From NCBI GenBank assembly GCA_020851795.1, contig JADZCA010000056.1, forward strand, positions 103,536 to 167,535: 64,000 nucleotides of DNA, read 5' to 3'. The notes beneath the pieces are model-generated. The model made no database searches. It worked only from the letters and a program-made list of their open reading frames with translations, and had not been told where the DNA came from. Shown here one piece after another: positions 18,959 through 26,025 of this stretch; position 1 is the first letter of the stretch, and each line of letters begins with the position of its first letter. Source of the DNA: Planctomycetota bacterium. GTDB taxonomy: Bacteria; Planctomycetota; PLA2; JAEUHO01. Made by a program: the position numbers and the translations under genes.

Positions 18959-19398
18959 GCCGTGGCCTCCGTGCGCGTGCCCTGCGGGTCGGCGGGGGAG
19001 CCGACCCAGACCGCGCCGTCCTCGAAGTGCTCCTTCTTCCAGATCGGCACGTCGCGCTTCATCCGCACGACGAAGTCCTCGACCGCGTCGAGGGCCGCGC
19101 GCCGGTGCGGCGACGCCACCGCGAGCACGACGGCGGCGTCGCCGACCCCGAGCCGCCCGAGGCGGTGCACGCACGCGAGGCCCGTGAGCCCGAAGCGCGC
19201 CCGCACCTCGGCCGCGAGCCGCGACAGCTGGGCCAGCGCCATCGACGGGTAGGCCTCGTACTCGAGGAAGCGCACCCGCCGGCCCGCCGTCGCGTCGCGC
19301 ACCGTGCCGTGGAAGACGACGACCGCGCCGGCCGCGCGGCCCTCCACCGCCCGGCGGACCGCCGCGTCGTCGATCGGGGCCTCGGTGAGCGCGATCAC
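18955..19398 (-). CDS. moaE: Molybdopterin synthase catalytic subunit MoaE
   Basis: A 147-aa protein. MoaE uses the thiocarboxylated C-terminus of MoaD to insert dithiolene sulfur into precursor Z. Family blocks are VVFHGTVRD, LEYEAYPSMA, HRLGRLGVGDAAV, SPHRRAALDA and the catalytic-lysine region VPIWKKEHFEDG. The GTG start lies 2 nt after the moaD stop. Length is normal. Confidence 0.95.
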   Translation of the reverse strand: MIALTEAPIDDAAVRRAVEGRAAGAVVVFHGTVRDATAGRRVRFLEYEAYPSMALAQLSRLAAEVRARFGLTGLACVHRLGRLGVGDAAVVLAVASPHRRAALDAVEDFVVRMKRDVPIWKKEHFEDGAVWVGSPADPQGTRTEATA

Positions 19399-19400
19399 CG

Positions 19401-19646
19401 TCAGCCTCCGCTCACGGGCGGGATCACCGCGACGACGTCGCCGTCGGCCAGCGCCTGCGTCTCGGGGGCGAAGCGCTCCCCGACGGCGAGGCGCGACGCG
19501 CCCAGCACGCCGAGGAGCGCGGGCCGGTGGGCCGCGAGCCAGGGGCGCAGCGCGCCGACCGTCGTCGCGCTCGGCACGTCCACCGCCTCCGAGGGCGTGC
19601 CGGCGGCCTCGCGGGCGGCGGCGAAGTAGAGGACGTCGATGCGCAC
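19401..19646 (-). CDS. moaD: Molybdopterin synthase sulfur carrier subunit MoaD
   Basis: An 81-aa ubiquitin-fold protein ending in the required Gly-Gly (IPPVSGG). The C-terminus is adenylated and thiocarboxylated before sulfur transfer to precursor Z by MoaE. LYFAAAREAAG and DGDVVAVIPPVSGG are family-typical. The GTG start sits 8 nt past TAGACT, so translation probably starts on a leaderless mRNA. First gene of the seven-gene operon moaD-moaE-ppsR-ABC-A-ABC-B. Confidence 0.94.
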   Translation of the reverse strand: MRIDVLYFAAAREAAGTPSEAVDVPSATTVGALRPWLAAHRPALLGVLGASRLAVGERFAPETQALADGDVVAVIPPVSGG

Positions 19647-19654
19647 GGGCGACG

Positions 19655-19660
19655 AGTCTA
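19655..19660 (-). promoter_or_regulatory. -10 element (TAGACT) of the moaD operon
   Basis: GTAGACT on the minus strand, 8 nt before the GTG of moaD. The same hexamer precedes ribH and ctp. Confidence 0.6.
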
Positions 19661-19680
19661 CGGCCCCGCCGCGCGGGCGG

Positions 19681-20646
19681 CTACGCCGCCCAGTCCGTGT
19701 GCGGGGCGCGGTTGCGGACGAACCAGTCCCAGAGCAGCCCCGCGTAGGACCGCGGGCGGATGCCCCGGGCCCGGAAGAAGGGCTCGAGCGCGCGGCGCAG
19801 GGCGGGGAGGCGGTACATCGGCACCCGCGGGAAGTAGTGGTGCTCGAGGTGGTAGTTCGTCCAGAGGAAGAGGCGGTCCCAGAGCCACGGGCTCGTCGCC
19901 ATCAGCGTGCCCCACGCCGCGGGGTCGGAGGGCTTGACGTCGTAGTGCTGGCCGAGGCGGTTCACGGTGAAGAGCACCGGGAACACCGCCAGCACCGGCA
20001 GCAGGTGCAGCTTCCACGCGGCCGCCGGGCCCAGCGTGGTCCACAGGGCGGTCGCGACGCCGACGTGGAGCGCCGTCGTGACCAGCCGCTCGCGGCGGAT
20101 GCGCGCGCGCACGTCCGCCGGGTACGCCGCCGACGCCCGCGCGGCCGCGCGGAAGTAGATCGGGAACAGCGCGGGCGTCGCGTAGAGGGCCTTGAACCAG
20201 CGGCGCACGACCTTGGGCGTGAGGTGGGCGCGCTTGGGGTCGAGGTCGGCGGTGCCGAGCTGGTCGTGGTGGTCGAGGTGCCAGCGCTCGAACTGCGTGG
20301 CCGAGAGCCCGCCGAGGCTCGCGTAGACGAGGCCGAGGACCCGGTTGCCGCGGCTGCGGCGCGAGGCGAACACCGTGCGGTGCACGACCTCGTGGAGCAG
20401 GTGGAGGAACGAGAAGACGACGCTGCCGATCACCACCGTCGCGGGCACCCAGGCCCACCACCGGTCGCCGTGGGCGAGCACGACGTAGGCCGCGGCGGCG
20501 AGCACCACGGCCTGACGGGCGACGACCGCGGCGTGGCGCCAGCCCGAGACCCGGTGCAGCTCCTTGAGGCGCTCCTTGGGGACGGCGCGCGCGAGCTCGA
20601 CGCGCAGGTCGTGGCTCGACGTGTGCCAGGGGACGGTCGCGGCCAT
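19681..20646 (-). CDS. Membrane fatty acid desaturase family protein
   Basis: A 321-aa diiron membrane enzyme. Three His boxes are visible: HEVVHR, HLDHHD and HLEHH (the last within TNYHLEHHYFP), matching the desaturase/hydroxylase pattern HxxxH, HxxHH, HxxHH. Four or so hydrophobic segments flank them. The substrate could be a fatty acyl chain or a related lipid. The ATG lies 8 nt after GATACT, and the palindrome GGGACGGCCGTCCC lies further upstream. It is transcribed separately from moaD downstream and the GT2/epimerase pair upstream. Confidence 0.88.
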   Translation of the reverse strand: MAATVPWHTSSHDLRVELARAVPKERLKELHRVSGWRHAAVVARQAVVLAAAAYVVLAHGDRWWAWVPATVVIGSVVFSFLHLLHEVVHRTVFASRRSRGNRVLGLVYASLGGLSATQFERWHLDHHDQLGTADLDPKRAHLTPKVVRRWFKALYATPALFPIYFRAAARASAAYPADVRARIRRERLVTTALHVGVATALWTTLGPAAAWKLHLLPVLAVFPVLFTVNRLGQHYDVKPSDPAAWGTLMATSPWLWDRLFLWTNYHLEHHYFPRVPMYRLPALRRALEPFFRARGIRPRSYAGLLWDWFVRNRAPHTDWAA

Positions 20647-20654
20647 CGCGCCCG

Positions 20655-20660
20655 AGTATC
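20655..20660 (-). promoter_or_regulatory. -10 element (GATACT) of the desaturase gene
   Basis: GGATACT on the minus strand, 8 nt from the ATG. It departs from TAnnnT but keeps the spacing of the other leaderless genes here. Confidence 0.4.
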
Positions 20661-20695
20661 CCGCGCGGCCGGGCCGGCGCGGCGATCCGCCCGGG

Positions 20696-20709
20696 GGGAC
20701 GGCCGTCCC
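20696..20709. promoter_or_regulatory. 14-bp perfect palindrome GGGACGGCCGTCCC, copy 2
   Basis: Identical to the site at 13463-13476. Here it lies 36-49 nt upstream of the desaturase -10 hexamer, inside the short spacer after the GT2 stop, so it could serve as an operator or as part of a terminator. Confidence 0.35.
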
Positions 20710-20717
20710 GTCCGCCC

Positions 20718-21479
20718 TTACGGTCCCGTCGGGTCGCCGCGGAAGCGGCGGCCGAGGAGCCGCAGGGTGGTCACGATCGTGCGCGCGACCTTCATCTTGC
20801 TCGCGCCCCGCTTGCGGTCGTAGCGCAGCACCAGCGGGACCTCGGCGATGCGGCGGGCCCGGCGGCGCAGCTTGAGCAGCAGGTCCACCATCACGCTGAA
20901 CCCGCGCTGGTTGAGGAAGTGGGGGCCGTAGCGACGCGTGCCCCAGCGGAGCAGCCCCACGCGGTAGCAGCGGTACCCGCACGTGTAGTCGCGCGCGCCG
21001 CACGGGAACACGACACGGAACACGAGCGAGGCGACGTCGGAGATCCAGCGGCGCCACCACACGAGGCCGTGGATCTCCGCCCCGGGCTGGTAGCGCGACG
21101 CGATCACGAGGTCGGAGCCCGCGTCGGCGAGCGCCACCATCGACGGGATCAGCTCGGGCGGGTGGGTGTGGTCCGCGTCCATCGTGACGAGGAGGTCGTC
21201 GTCGCCCATCGTCGCGAGCGCGTGCTCGATGCCGGTGCGCATCGCCGCGCCGAGCCCGCGGTTGACGCCGTGCGGGACCAGCGTCACGCGCGCGCCGGGC
21301 ACCGAGGTCGCCGCCGCCGCCGTCCCGTCGGCGCTGCCGTCGTCGACGACGACGACGTCCCAGGCGGGCCCGCCGGCCCAGCGCGCCATCGTGTCGCGCA
21401 CGTCGGTGAGCAGCGGCGGCAGGTTCTGCTCCTCGTTGAACGCGGGGAGCATCACGCGGAGGCGGCGCGCCGGGCTCAT
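20718..21479 (-). CDS. Family 2 glycosyltransferase (polyprenyl-phosphate mannosyltransferase-like)
   Basis: A 253-aa GT-A enzyme. VVVDDGSADGTAA and TMDADHTHPPELIP give the nucleotide- and metal-binding Asp residues. The later KRGASKMKV segment is typical of dolichol/polyprenyl-phosphate mannosyltransferases. It probably transfers a sugar to a lipid carrier at the inner face of the membrane. No membrane helix is obvious. Its start overlaps the wecB stop by ATGA, so it is likely to act in the same surface-glycan pathway. Confidence 0.87.
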   Translation of the reverse strand: MSPARRLRVMLPAFNEEQNLPPLLTDVRDTMARWAGGPAWDVVVVDDGSADGTAAAATSVPGARVTLVPHGVNRGLGAAMRTGIEHALATMGDDDLLVTMDADHTHPPELIPSMVALADAGSDLVIASRYQPGAEIHGLVWWRRWISDVASLVFRVVFPCGARDYTCGYRCYRVGLLRWGTRRYGPHFLNQRGFSVMVDLLLKLRRRARRIAEVPLVLRYDRKRGASKMKVARTIVTTLRLLGRRFRGDPTGP

Positions 21480-22639
21480 CGCGGCGCCGTCACCCCGACG
21501 GGGGCGGTGTCGGGCGCGGGCGCCCACGGCTTGACGGCCTCGCCGGCGAGCCGCGCCACGATGCGCACCGCCGCGCGGCCGTCGCCGAAGATCGCGCGCG
21601 GGCGCCCGACGGCGGCGCGGTGGGCCGGGTCGTCGAGCAGGCGGCCGGCTTCCGCGACGATCCGCTCCGGCGACGTGCCGACCAGCAGTCCCGCGCCGGC
21701 CTCGACGAGCTCGGGCCGCTCGGTGACCTCGCGCAGCACCAGCACCGGCTTGCCCAGCGCGGGCGCCTCCTCCTGGATGCCGCCGGAGTCGGTCAGGACG
21801 AGCTCGCACCGGTCGAGCAGCCAGACGAGCGACGCGTAGTCCACCGGGTCGGTCAGGACCACGTTGGGCGCCGAGAGGCGCTCGCGCGCCGGGCCCTTCA
21901 CGTTCGGGTTGAGGTGCACCGGGTAGACGAAGGCCACGTCGGGGTGGGCGAGCGCGACCGTCTGCAGCGCGGTGCACACGTCGGCGAACGGCCTGCCGAA
22001 CGCCTCGCGTCGGTGCGCGGTGACGAGGACGACCCGGGTGCGCTCGCCCACGAGCGCCTTGGCGGCGACGTCGGAGGAGGCCACGCGCGACCGCACGTGC
22101 AGCAGCGCGTCGATCGCGGTGTTCCCGGTGACGAGCACCGCGCGCTCGTCGGCGCCCTCGCGGCGGAGGTTGGCGGCGGCGCCCGGCGTGGGCGCGAAGA
22201 GGTGCGTCGCGACGCGGTCCACGACGACGCGGTTCATCTCCTCCGGGAACGGCGCGTCCATGCGCCCCGAGCGCAGCCCGGCCTCGACGTGGCCCACCGG
22301 CACCTGGCGGTGGAACGCGGCCAGCGCGGTCGCCATCGCGGTCGTGGTGTCGCCGTGCACGAGCACCACGTCGGGCTGGCGCTCGGCCAGCACGTCGTCC
22401 ACGTGCGTGAGCACCGCGGCCGCGGTGGTCGAGAGCGTCTGCCCGGGCCGCATGAGCCCGAGGTCCACCTCCGGGACGATCCCGAACAGCGTCAGCACCT
22501 GGTCGAGCATCTCGCGGTGCTGGCCCGTCACGCACACCGTCGTGCGCAGGACGTCGTCGCGGGCGCGCAGCGCCGCGACCACCGGGGCCATCTTGATGGC
22601 CTCGGGGCGCGTCCCGAAGACGACGAGGACGTGCTTCAC
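21476..22639 (-). CDS. wecB: UDP-N-acetylglucosamine 2-epimerase (non-hydrolysing)
   Basis: A 387-aa GT-B-fold epimerase that interconverts UDP-GlcNAc and UDP-ManNAc. Blocks are FGTRPEAIKMAPV at the N-terminus, VTGQHREMLDQVL, VHGDTTTAMA, HVEAGLRSG, PEEMNRVVVD, VTAHRREAFGRPF and SDSGGIQEEAPALGKPVLVLRE split over the C-terminal domain. The GTG at 22639 has GGAG about 10 nt upstream and is preferred to the GTG 9 nt earlier. A TAGGCT hexamer lies 79 nt upstream. With the coupled GT2 it suggests ManNAc-containing surface polysaccharide. Confidence 0.95.
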   Translation of the reverse strand: MKHVLVVFGTRPEAIKMAPVVAALRARDDVLRTTVCVTGQHREMLDQVLTLFGIVPEVDLGLMRPGQTLSTTAAAVLTHVDDVLAERQPDVVLVHGDTTTAMATALAAFHRQVPVGHVEAGLRSGRMDAPFPEEMNRVVVDRVATHLFAPTPGAAANLRREGADERAVLVTGNTAIDALLHVRSRVASSDVAAKALVGERTRVVLVTAHRREAFGRPFADVCTALQTVALAHPDVAFVYPVHLNPNVKGPARERLSAPNVVLTDPVDYASLVWLLDRCELVLTDSGGIQEEAPALGKPVLVLREVTERPELVEAGAGLLVGTSPERIVAEAGRLLDDPAHRAAVGRPRAIFGDGRAAVRIVARLAGEAVKPWAPAPDTAPVGVTAPR

Positions 22640-22718
22640 CGCGCGCACGCTCCGCGCACGACGAGGGGAACCGAGGGCGGTCGATCCACCGAGGACGGGC
22701 TCCGAGGTCGGATCGCGC

Positions 22719-22724
22719 AGCCTA
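22719..22724 (-). promoter_or_regulatory. -10 element (TAGGCT) of the wecB-GT2 operon
   Basis: GTAGGCT on the minus strand with a leader of about 70 nt before the GTG at 22639. The rest of 22725-22917 is very GC-rich and shows no feature. Confidence 0.4.
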
Positions 22725-22917
22725 CGCGCCCGCGGCGGCGAGCCCGCCGATTTCACGGACGTCGCGCCCCGGCGCCGTCCGTGGGCGGCGAGGGCGCGGG
22801 GGCCCCGCGGCGGGGGGCGGCCGAGCGGCCGCGCCACGGCGGCCCGCCGCGGAGGTCGATGCGTCGCGGCGTCGGCGGGCGCGGGCCGCCGTCGGTCGCT
22901 CGGCGCGCACCCCCGCG

Positions 22918-23304
22918 TCAGGCGCGGGGCCGGCGGCGACGGCGGCCGCCCGGGGCGACGACGGCGCCGACGACGCTCGACGCGACGAGCGCCCAGCCGC
23001 GCGACGGCGTCACGAGCGCGCGGCGCGGCTCGACGTGCACGCCCTGGCGGCGCAGCGACGTCGCGGCCGCGTCGGCGCGCGCGAGGACCTCGGCCGGCCG
23101 CACGCCGAGCCGGTCGCACGCGAGCGCGAGCTGCTCGACCGTCGCCGCGGTGACGCCGCCCTCGACGCGCGACCACGCCGACGCGTCGAGGCCGAGCGAC
23201 GCGGCGAGCGCGGCCTGCGCGAGGTCGCGCTCGGCGCGCAGCGCGGCGAGGCATCGGCCGACGAGCGCGGCGTAGGTCGTCGCGGGGCGGAGCTTGGCCG
23301 ACAT
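22918..23304 (-). CDS. XRE-family helix-turn-helix regulator
   Basis: A 128-aa protein with an XRE/Cro HTH at about residues 14-70 (LAQAALAASLGLDASAWSRVEGG, given in two parts as the turn and recognition helix). The C-terminal part is basic with a short hydrophobic stretch (GWALVASSVVGAVVA) that might touch the membrane. It is divergent from the LRAT-like gene, and their -10 hexamers overlap, so autoregulation with control of the neighbour is likely. The ATG at 23304 is 7 nt past TACCAT, so the transcript is probably leaderless. Confidence 0.83.
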   Translation of the reverse strand: MSAKLRPATTYAALVGRCLAALRAERDLAQAALAASLGLDASAWSRVEGGVTAATVEQLALACDRLGVRPAEVLARADAAATSLRRQGVHVEPRRALVTPSRGWALVASSVVGAVVAPGGRRRRRPRA

Positions 23305-23311
23305 GCGCTGG

Positions 23312-23321
23312 ATGGTATCAT
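23312..23321. promoter_or_regulatory. Overlapping head-to-head promoters of XRE and LRAT-like genes
   Basis: The minus strand has TACCAT (23317-23312) for the XRE gene, and the plus strand has TATCAT (23316-23321) for the LRAT-like gene. The local sequence from 23310 to 23395 is less GC-rich than its surroundings. Confidence 0.5.
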
Positions 23322-23353
23322 GCGCGTAGTGCAAGTTCGATCGGAGCGCGAAC

Positions 23354-23812
23354 ATGCGGCTAGCGCAATATCCGAAGGGGCTGCTCCCGGGCGACGCCGT
23401 CGCGGTCGAGGTCGTCGGCGGCCCGGTCGCGCAGGTGCTGCGCACGCACTTCGGCGTCGTGAGCCGCGTGGACGCGCGCGGCCGCGTGTGGGTCGTCTCG
23501 TCGTCGCGGCGGACCGGTGCGTGCGTCGAGGAGCGCCTCGGCGACTTCGCGCAGGGCGGCGACGTCGTGCGCGCCGACCTGCCGCGCCTGCGGCCCGCCG
23601 ACGAGGTCGTGCGCCGCGCGCGCGCCCTCCTCGGGCGCCCGTGGGACCTGCTCGAGGCCAACGGCGAGCACGTCGTGCGCCACGCCCTCGGGCTCGGGTG
23701 GCGCAGCCTCCAGGTCGAGCGCCTCGGCGGTCGGCTCGCGCACGGCGCGCGCCCCGTGGTCGCCCCGGGCCCCGCGCCGACGACCCGTCCGATGGCGCGG
23801 CGTCGAGGCTGA
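23354..23812 (+). CDS. LRAT/NlpC-P60-like protein lacking the catalytic Cys
   Basis: A 152-aa protein resembling the LRAT-like branch of the NlpC/P60 superfamily (thiol acyltransferases or hydrolases). LPGDAVAVEV and the active-site His in RTHFGVVS (His32) are in place, and WRSLQVE follows. The NCEHF motif that carries the nucleophile reads NGEHVV (Gly104 where Cys is expected). There is no other Cys near it, so it is probably a non-catalytic binder or uses other chemistry. The ATG has GGAG 7 nt upstream. The divergent XRE gene is its likely regulator. Confidence 0.65.
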   Translation: MRLAQYPKGLLPGDAVAVEVVGGPVAQVLRTHFGVVSRVDARGRVWVVSSSRRTGACVEERLGDFAQGGDVVRADLPRLRPADEVVRRARALLGRPWDLLEANGEHVVRHALGLGWRSLQVERLGGRLAHGARPVVAPGPAPTTRPMARRRG

Positions 23813-24041
23813 CCACGGCGGCTCGGCTCGCGCCGTCCGACGCGCGCGTGGACGGCGCGGGGACCGGTCTTCCCGTGGCCCGCGTCGGCGGGTAGAACGT
23901 CGGGCCGATGGCGACGTCCGCCGCCCCCCTCGGCCCCGGCTTCACCTGAGGCGCCCCGCGCGATCGCGTGTCGATTCGTCGCAGGGTCGGTGGGTAGGGC
24001 GGCGGCACGGGGCCTCCGCCCGCAACGGGGCGGAGGACGTC

Positions 24042-25211
24042 ATGGCGCACGTGTACGGGATCGACGCGGCCGGCGAGGCGCTGCTCGCGGGGCCGGTGGC
24101 GAAGGCGAAGGCGGTCGCGGCGGCGCACGCCGAGGACGTGGACGGCAAGGGCCGCTTCCCCGACGAGGGGATGCGCGCGCTGGCCGAGCAGGGCCTGTGG
24201 GGGCTCTGCGTCGAGAAGGCCGCGGGCGGGCTGGGCGCGGGGCCGAACCTCTTCGCCGGCGTGGTGGAGGAGCTCGCCACGGCGTGCGCGTCCACCGCGA
24301 TGGTCTACGTGATGCACGTGACCGCGGGGCAGATGGTCGCGGCGTCGAAGACGGTCGCCGACCGCGGCGCGCTGCTCGCCGAGATGGCGGCGGGCCGCCA
24401 CCTGACGACGCTGGCGTTCTCCGAGAAGGGCTCGCGCTCGCACTTCTGGGCGCCGGTCTCCGCGCTCGTCGAGCAGGGCGCGGGCTTCTCGACCTCCGCG
24501 CAGAAGTCGTGGGTGACCTCCGCCGCCAAGGCCGACTCCTACGTCTCGAGCGCGCAGGCGCCGCGGGCAGCCTCGCCGCTCGAGTCCGCGCTCTACCTCG
24601 TGCGCAAGGGCAGCCGCGGCGTGCGCATCGCGGGGCCCTGGCACGGGCTCGGCCTGCGCGGCAACGACAGCGCTCCGGTCTCCTTCGAGGGCCTCGCGGT
24701 CGGCAAGGGCGACCTGCTCACCGAGCCGGGCAAGGGCGCGGACGGCATGCTCCAGGTCGTGCTGCCGTGGTTCGCGGTCGGCACGTCCTCCATGGCGCAC
24801 GGGCTCTGCCGCGCCGCCGTCGCGGCCACGGCCGGCCACCTCGGCGCCGCCGGCTTCGAGCACGCCGGCACGAAGCTGCGCGACCTCCCGACGCTGCGGG
24901 CGCGGCTCGCGCAGATGAGCATCCGCACCGAGGCGTCGCGCTCGCTGCTCGGGCGCACCGTGGCGTCGATGGCGGCCCCGACGGCCGAGACGCCGCTGCT
25001 GGTGCTCCAGGCGCGCGCGGCGGCGCTCGAGGCCGCGCTCGAGGTGACCGACCTCGGCATGCGCGCGTGCGGCGGGGCGGCGTTCAGCCGCCACCTGCCG
25101 CTCGAGCGGGTGTTCCGCGACGCGCGCGCGGGCTGGATCATGGCGCCGACGGTGGACCACCTGCAGGAGTTCGTCGGGCGCGCGCTCGTCGGCCTCCCGC
25201 TGTTCGGCTGA
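24042..25211 (+). CDS. Acyl-CoA dehydrogenase-fold flavoprotein, catalytic Glu not seen
   Basis: A 389-aa protein with the full acyl-CoA dehydrogenase fold: N-terminal helices (DEGMRALAEQGLWGL), a middle beta domain (LAFSEKGSRSHF, AQKSWVTSAAKADSYV) and a C-terminal helical bundle (VFRDARAGW). The usual base Glu of the IYEGT motif is replaced in IMAPTVDHL, so a DszC/SfnC-like flavin monooxygenase or another oxidation is as likely as acyl-CoA dehydrogenation. GGAGG precedes the ATG by 5 nt. First gene of a three-gene operon with the PhnD-like and TusA-ferritin genes. Confidence 0.85.
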   Translation: MAHVYGIDAAGEALLAGPVAKAKAVAAAHAEDVDGKGRFPDEGMRALAEQGLWGLCVEKAAGGLGAGPNLFAGVVEELATACASTAMVYVMHVTAGQMVAASKTVADRGALLAEMAAGRHLTTLAFSEKGSRSHFWAPVSALVEQGAGFSTSAQKSWVTSAAKADSYVSSAQAPRAASPLESALYLVRKGSRGVRIAGPWHGLGLRGNDSAPVSFEGLAVGKGDLLTEPGKGADGMLQVVLPWFAVGTSSMAHGLCRAAVAATAGHLGAAGFEHAGTKLRDLPTLRARLAQMSIRTEASRSLLGRTVASMAAPTAETPLLVLQARAAALEAALEVTDLGMRACGGAAFSRHLPLERVFRDARAGWIMAPTVDHLQEFVGRALVGLPLFG

Positions 25212-25221
25212 CGGAGGCGGC

Positions 25222-26025
25222 ATGTCCACGATCGTGCTGGGCGCGGTGGCCTACGACGCGAAGGTCGTCCCGATCTGGGAGGGCATCCGCGCTCACTTCC
25301 GCGAGGTGGGGGTCCCGATGGACTTCTGCCTCTTCTCGAACTACGAGCGGCAGGTCGAGGCGCTGCTCGCGGGCCACGTGGACGTCGCGTGGGACACGCC
25401 GCTCGCCCACGTCCGCGTGCGGCGCCGCACCGGCGGCGCGTCGCAGTCGCTCGGCATGCGCGACACCGACCGCGACTTCCGCGCGAAGGTGGTCGTGCGC
25501 AAGGACGCCGGCGTCCGCACGCTCGCCGACCTGCACGGCCGCACGCTCGCGGTGGGCAGCCGCGACTCGACGCAGGCGCGCATCCTCCCGCTCCACTTCC
25601 TCGCGCAGGCGGGCGTGGACCTCGCGCGGGTGCGGGTGCTGCCCTTCGACACCGACCTCGGCAAGCACGGCGACACCGGCACGAGCGAGCTCGACGTGCT
25701 CGCGGCGCTGCGCGACGGGCGCGCGCAGGCGGGCGCCGTGGGCGACCTCGTGTGGGTCACCGAGCAGGCCGCGGGCCGCGTGGACCCCGCGCGCCTCGAG
25801 GTGCTGTGGACGACGCCCGCGTTCGACCACTGCATGTTCGACGCGCTGCCCTCGTTCCCGCAGGACCGGGCGCGCGCGTTCTGGGGCGCGCTCGACGCGA
25901 TGAAGTGGGACGACCCGCGCCACCGCCGCCTCCTCGAGCTCGAGGGCCTGCGCCGGTGGGTGGCGCCGCGCGAGGAGGGTTACGCGAGCCTCGTCGCCGC
26001 GCTCGACGCGCAGGGCGGCTGGTGA
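25222..26025 (+). CDS. PhnD-like ligand-binding protein without signal peptide
   Basis: A 267-aa type II periplasmic-binding fold of the PhnD/SsuA group. ADLHGRTLAVGSRDSTQARI corresponds to the ligand-loop region, and AVAYDAKVVPIWEGIRAHF is the first lobe. No signal peptide or lipobox is present at the ATG, and no permease or ATPase gene adjoins it, so a cytoplasmic role as an enzyme or carrier fits better than import. It starts 10 nt after the flavoprotein stop and overlaps the next gene by GTGA. The ligand is unknown. Confidence 0.82.
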   Translation: MSTIVLGAVAYDAKVVPIWEGIRAHFREVGVPMDFCLFSNYERQVEALLAGHVDVAWDTPLAHVRVRRRTGGASQSLGMRDTDRDFRAKVVVRKDAGVRTLADLHGRTLAVGSRDSTQARILPLHFLAQAGVDLARVRVLPFDTDLGKHGDTGTSELDVLAALRDGRAQAGAVGDLVWVTEQAAGRVDPARLEVLWTTPAFDHCMFDALPSFPQDRARAFWGALDAMKWDDPRHRRLLELEGLRRWVAPREEGYASLVAALDAQGGW

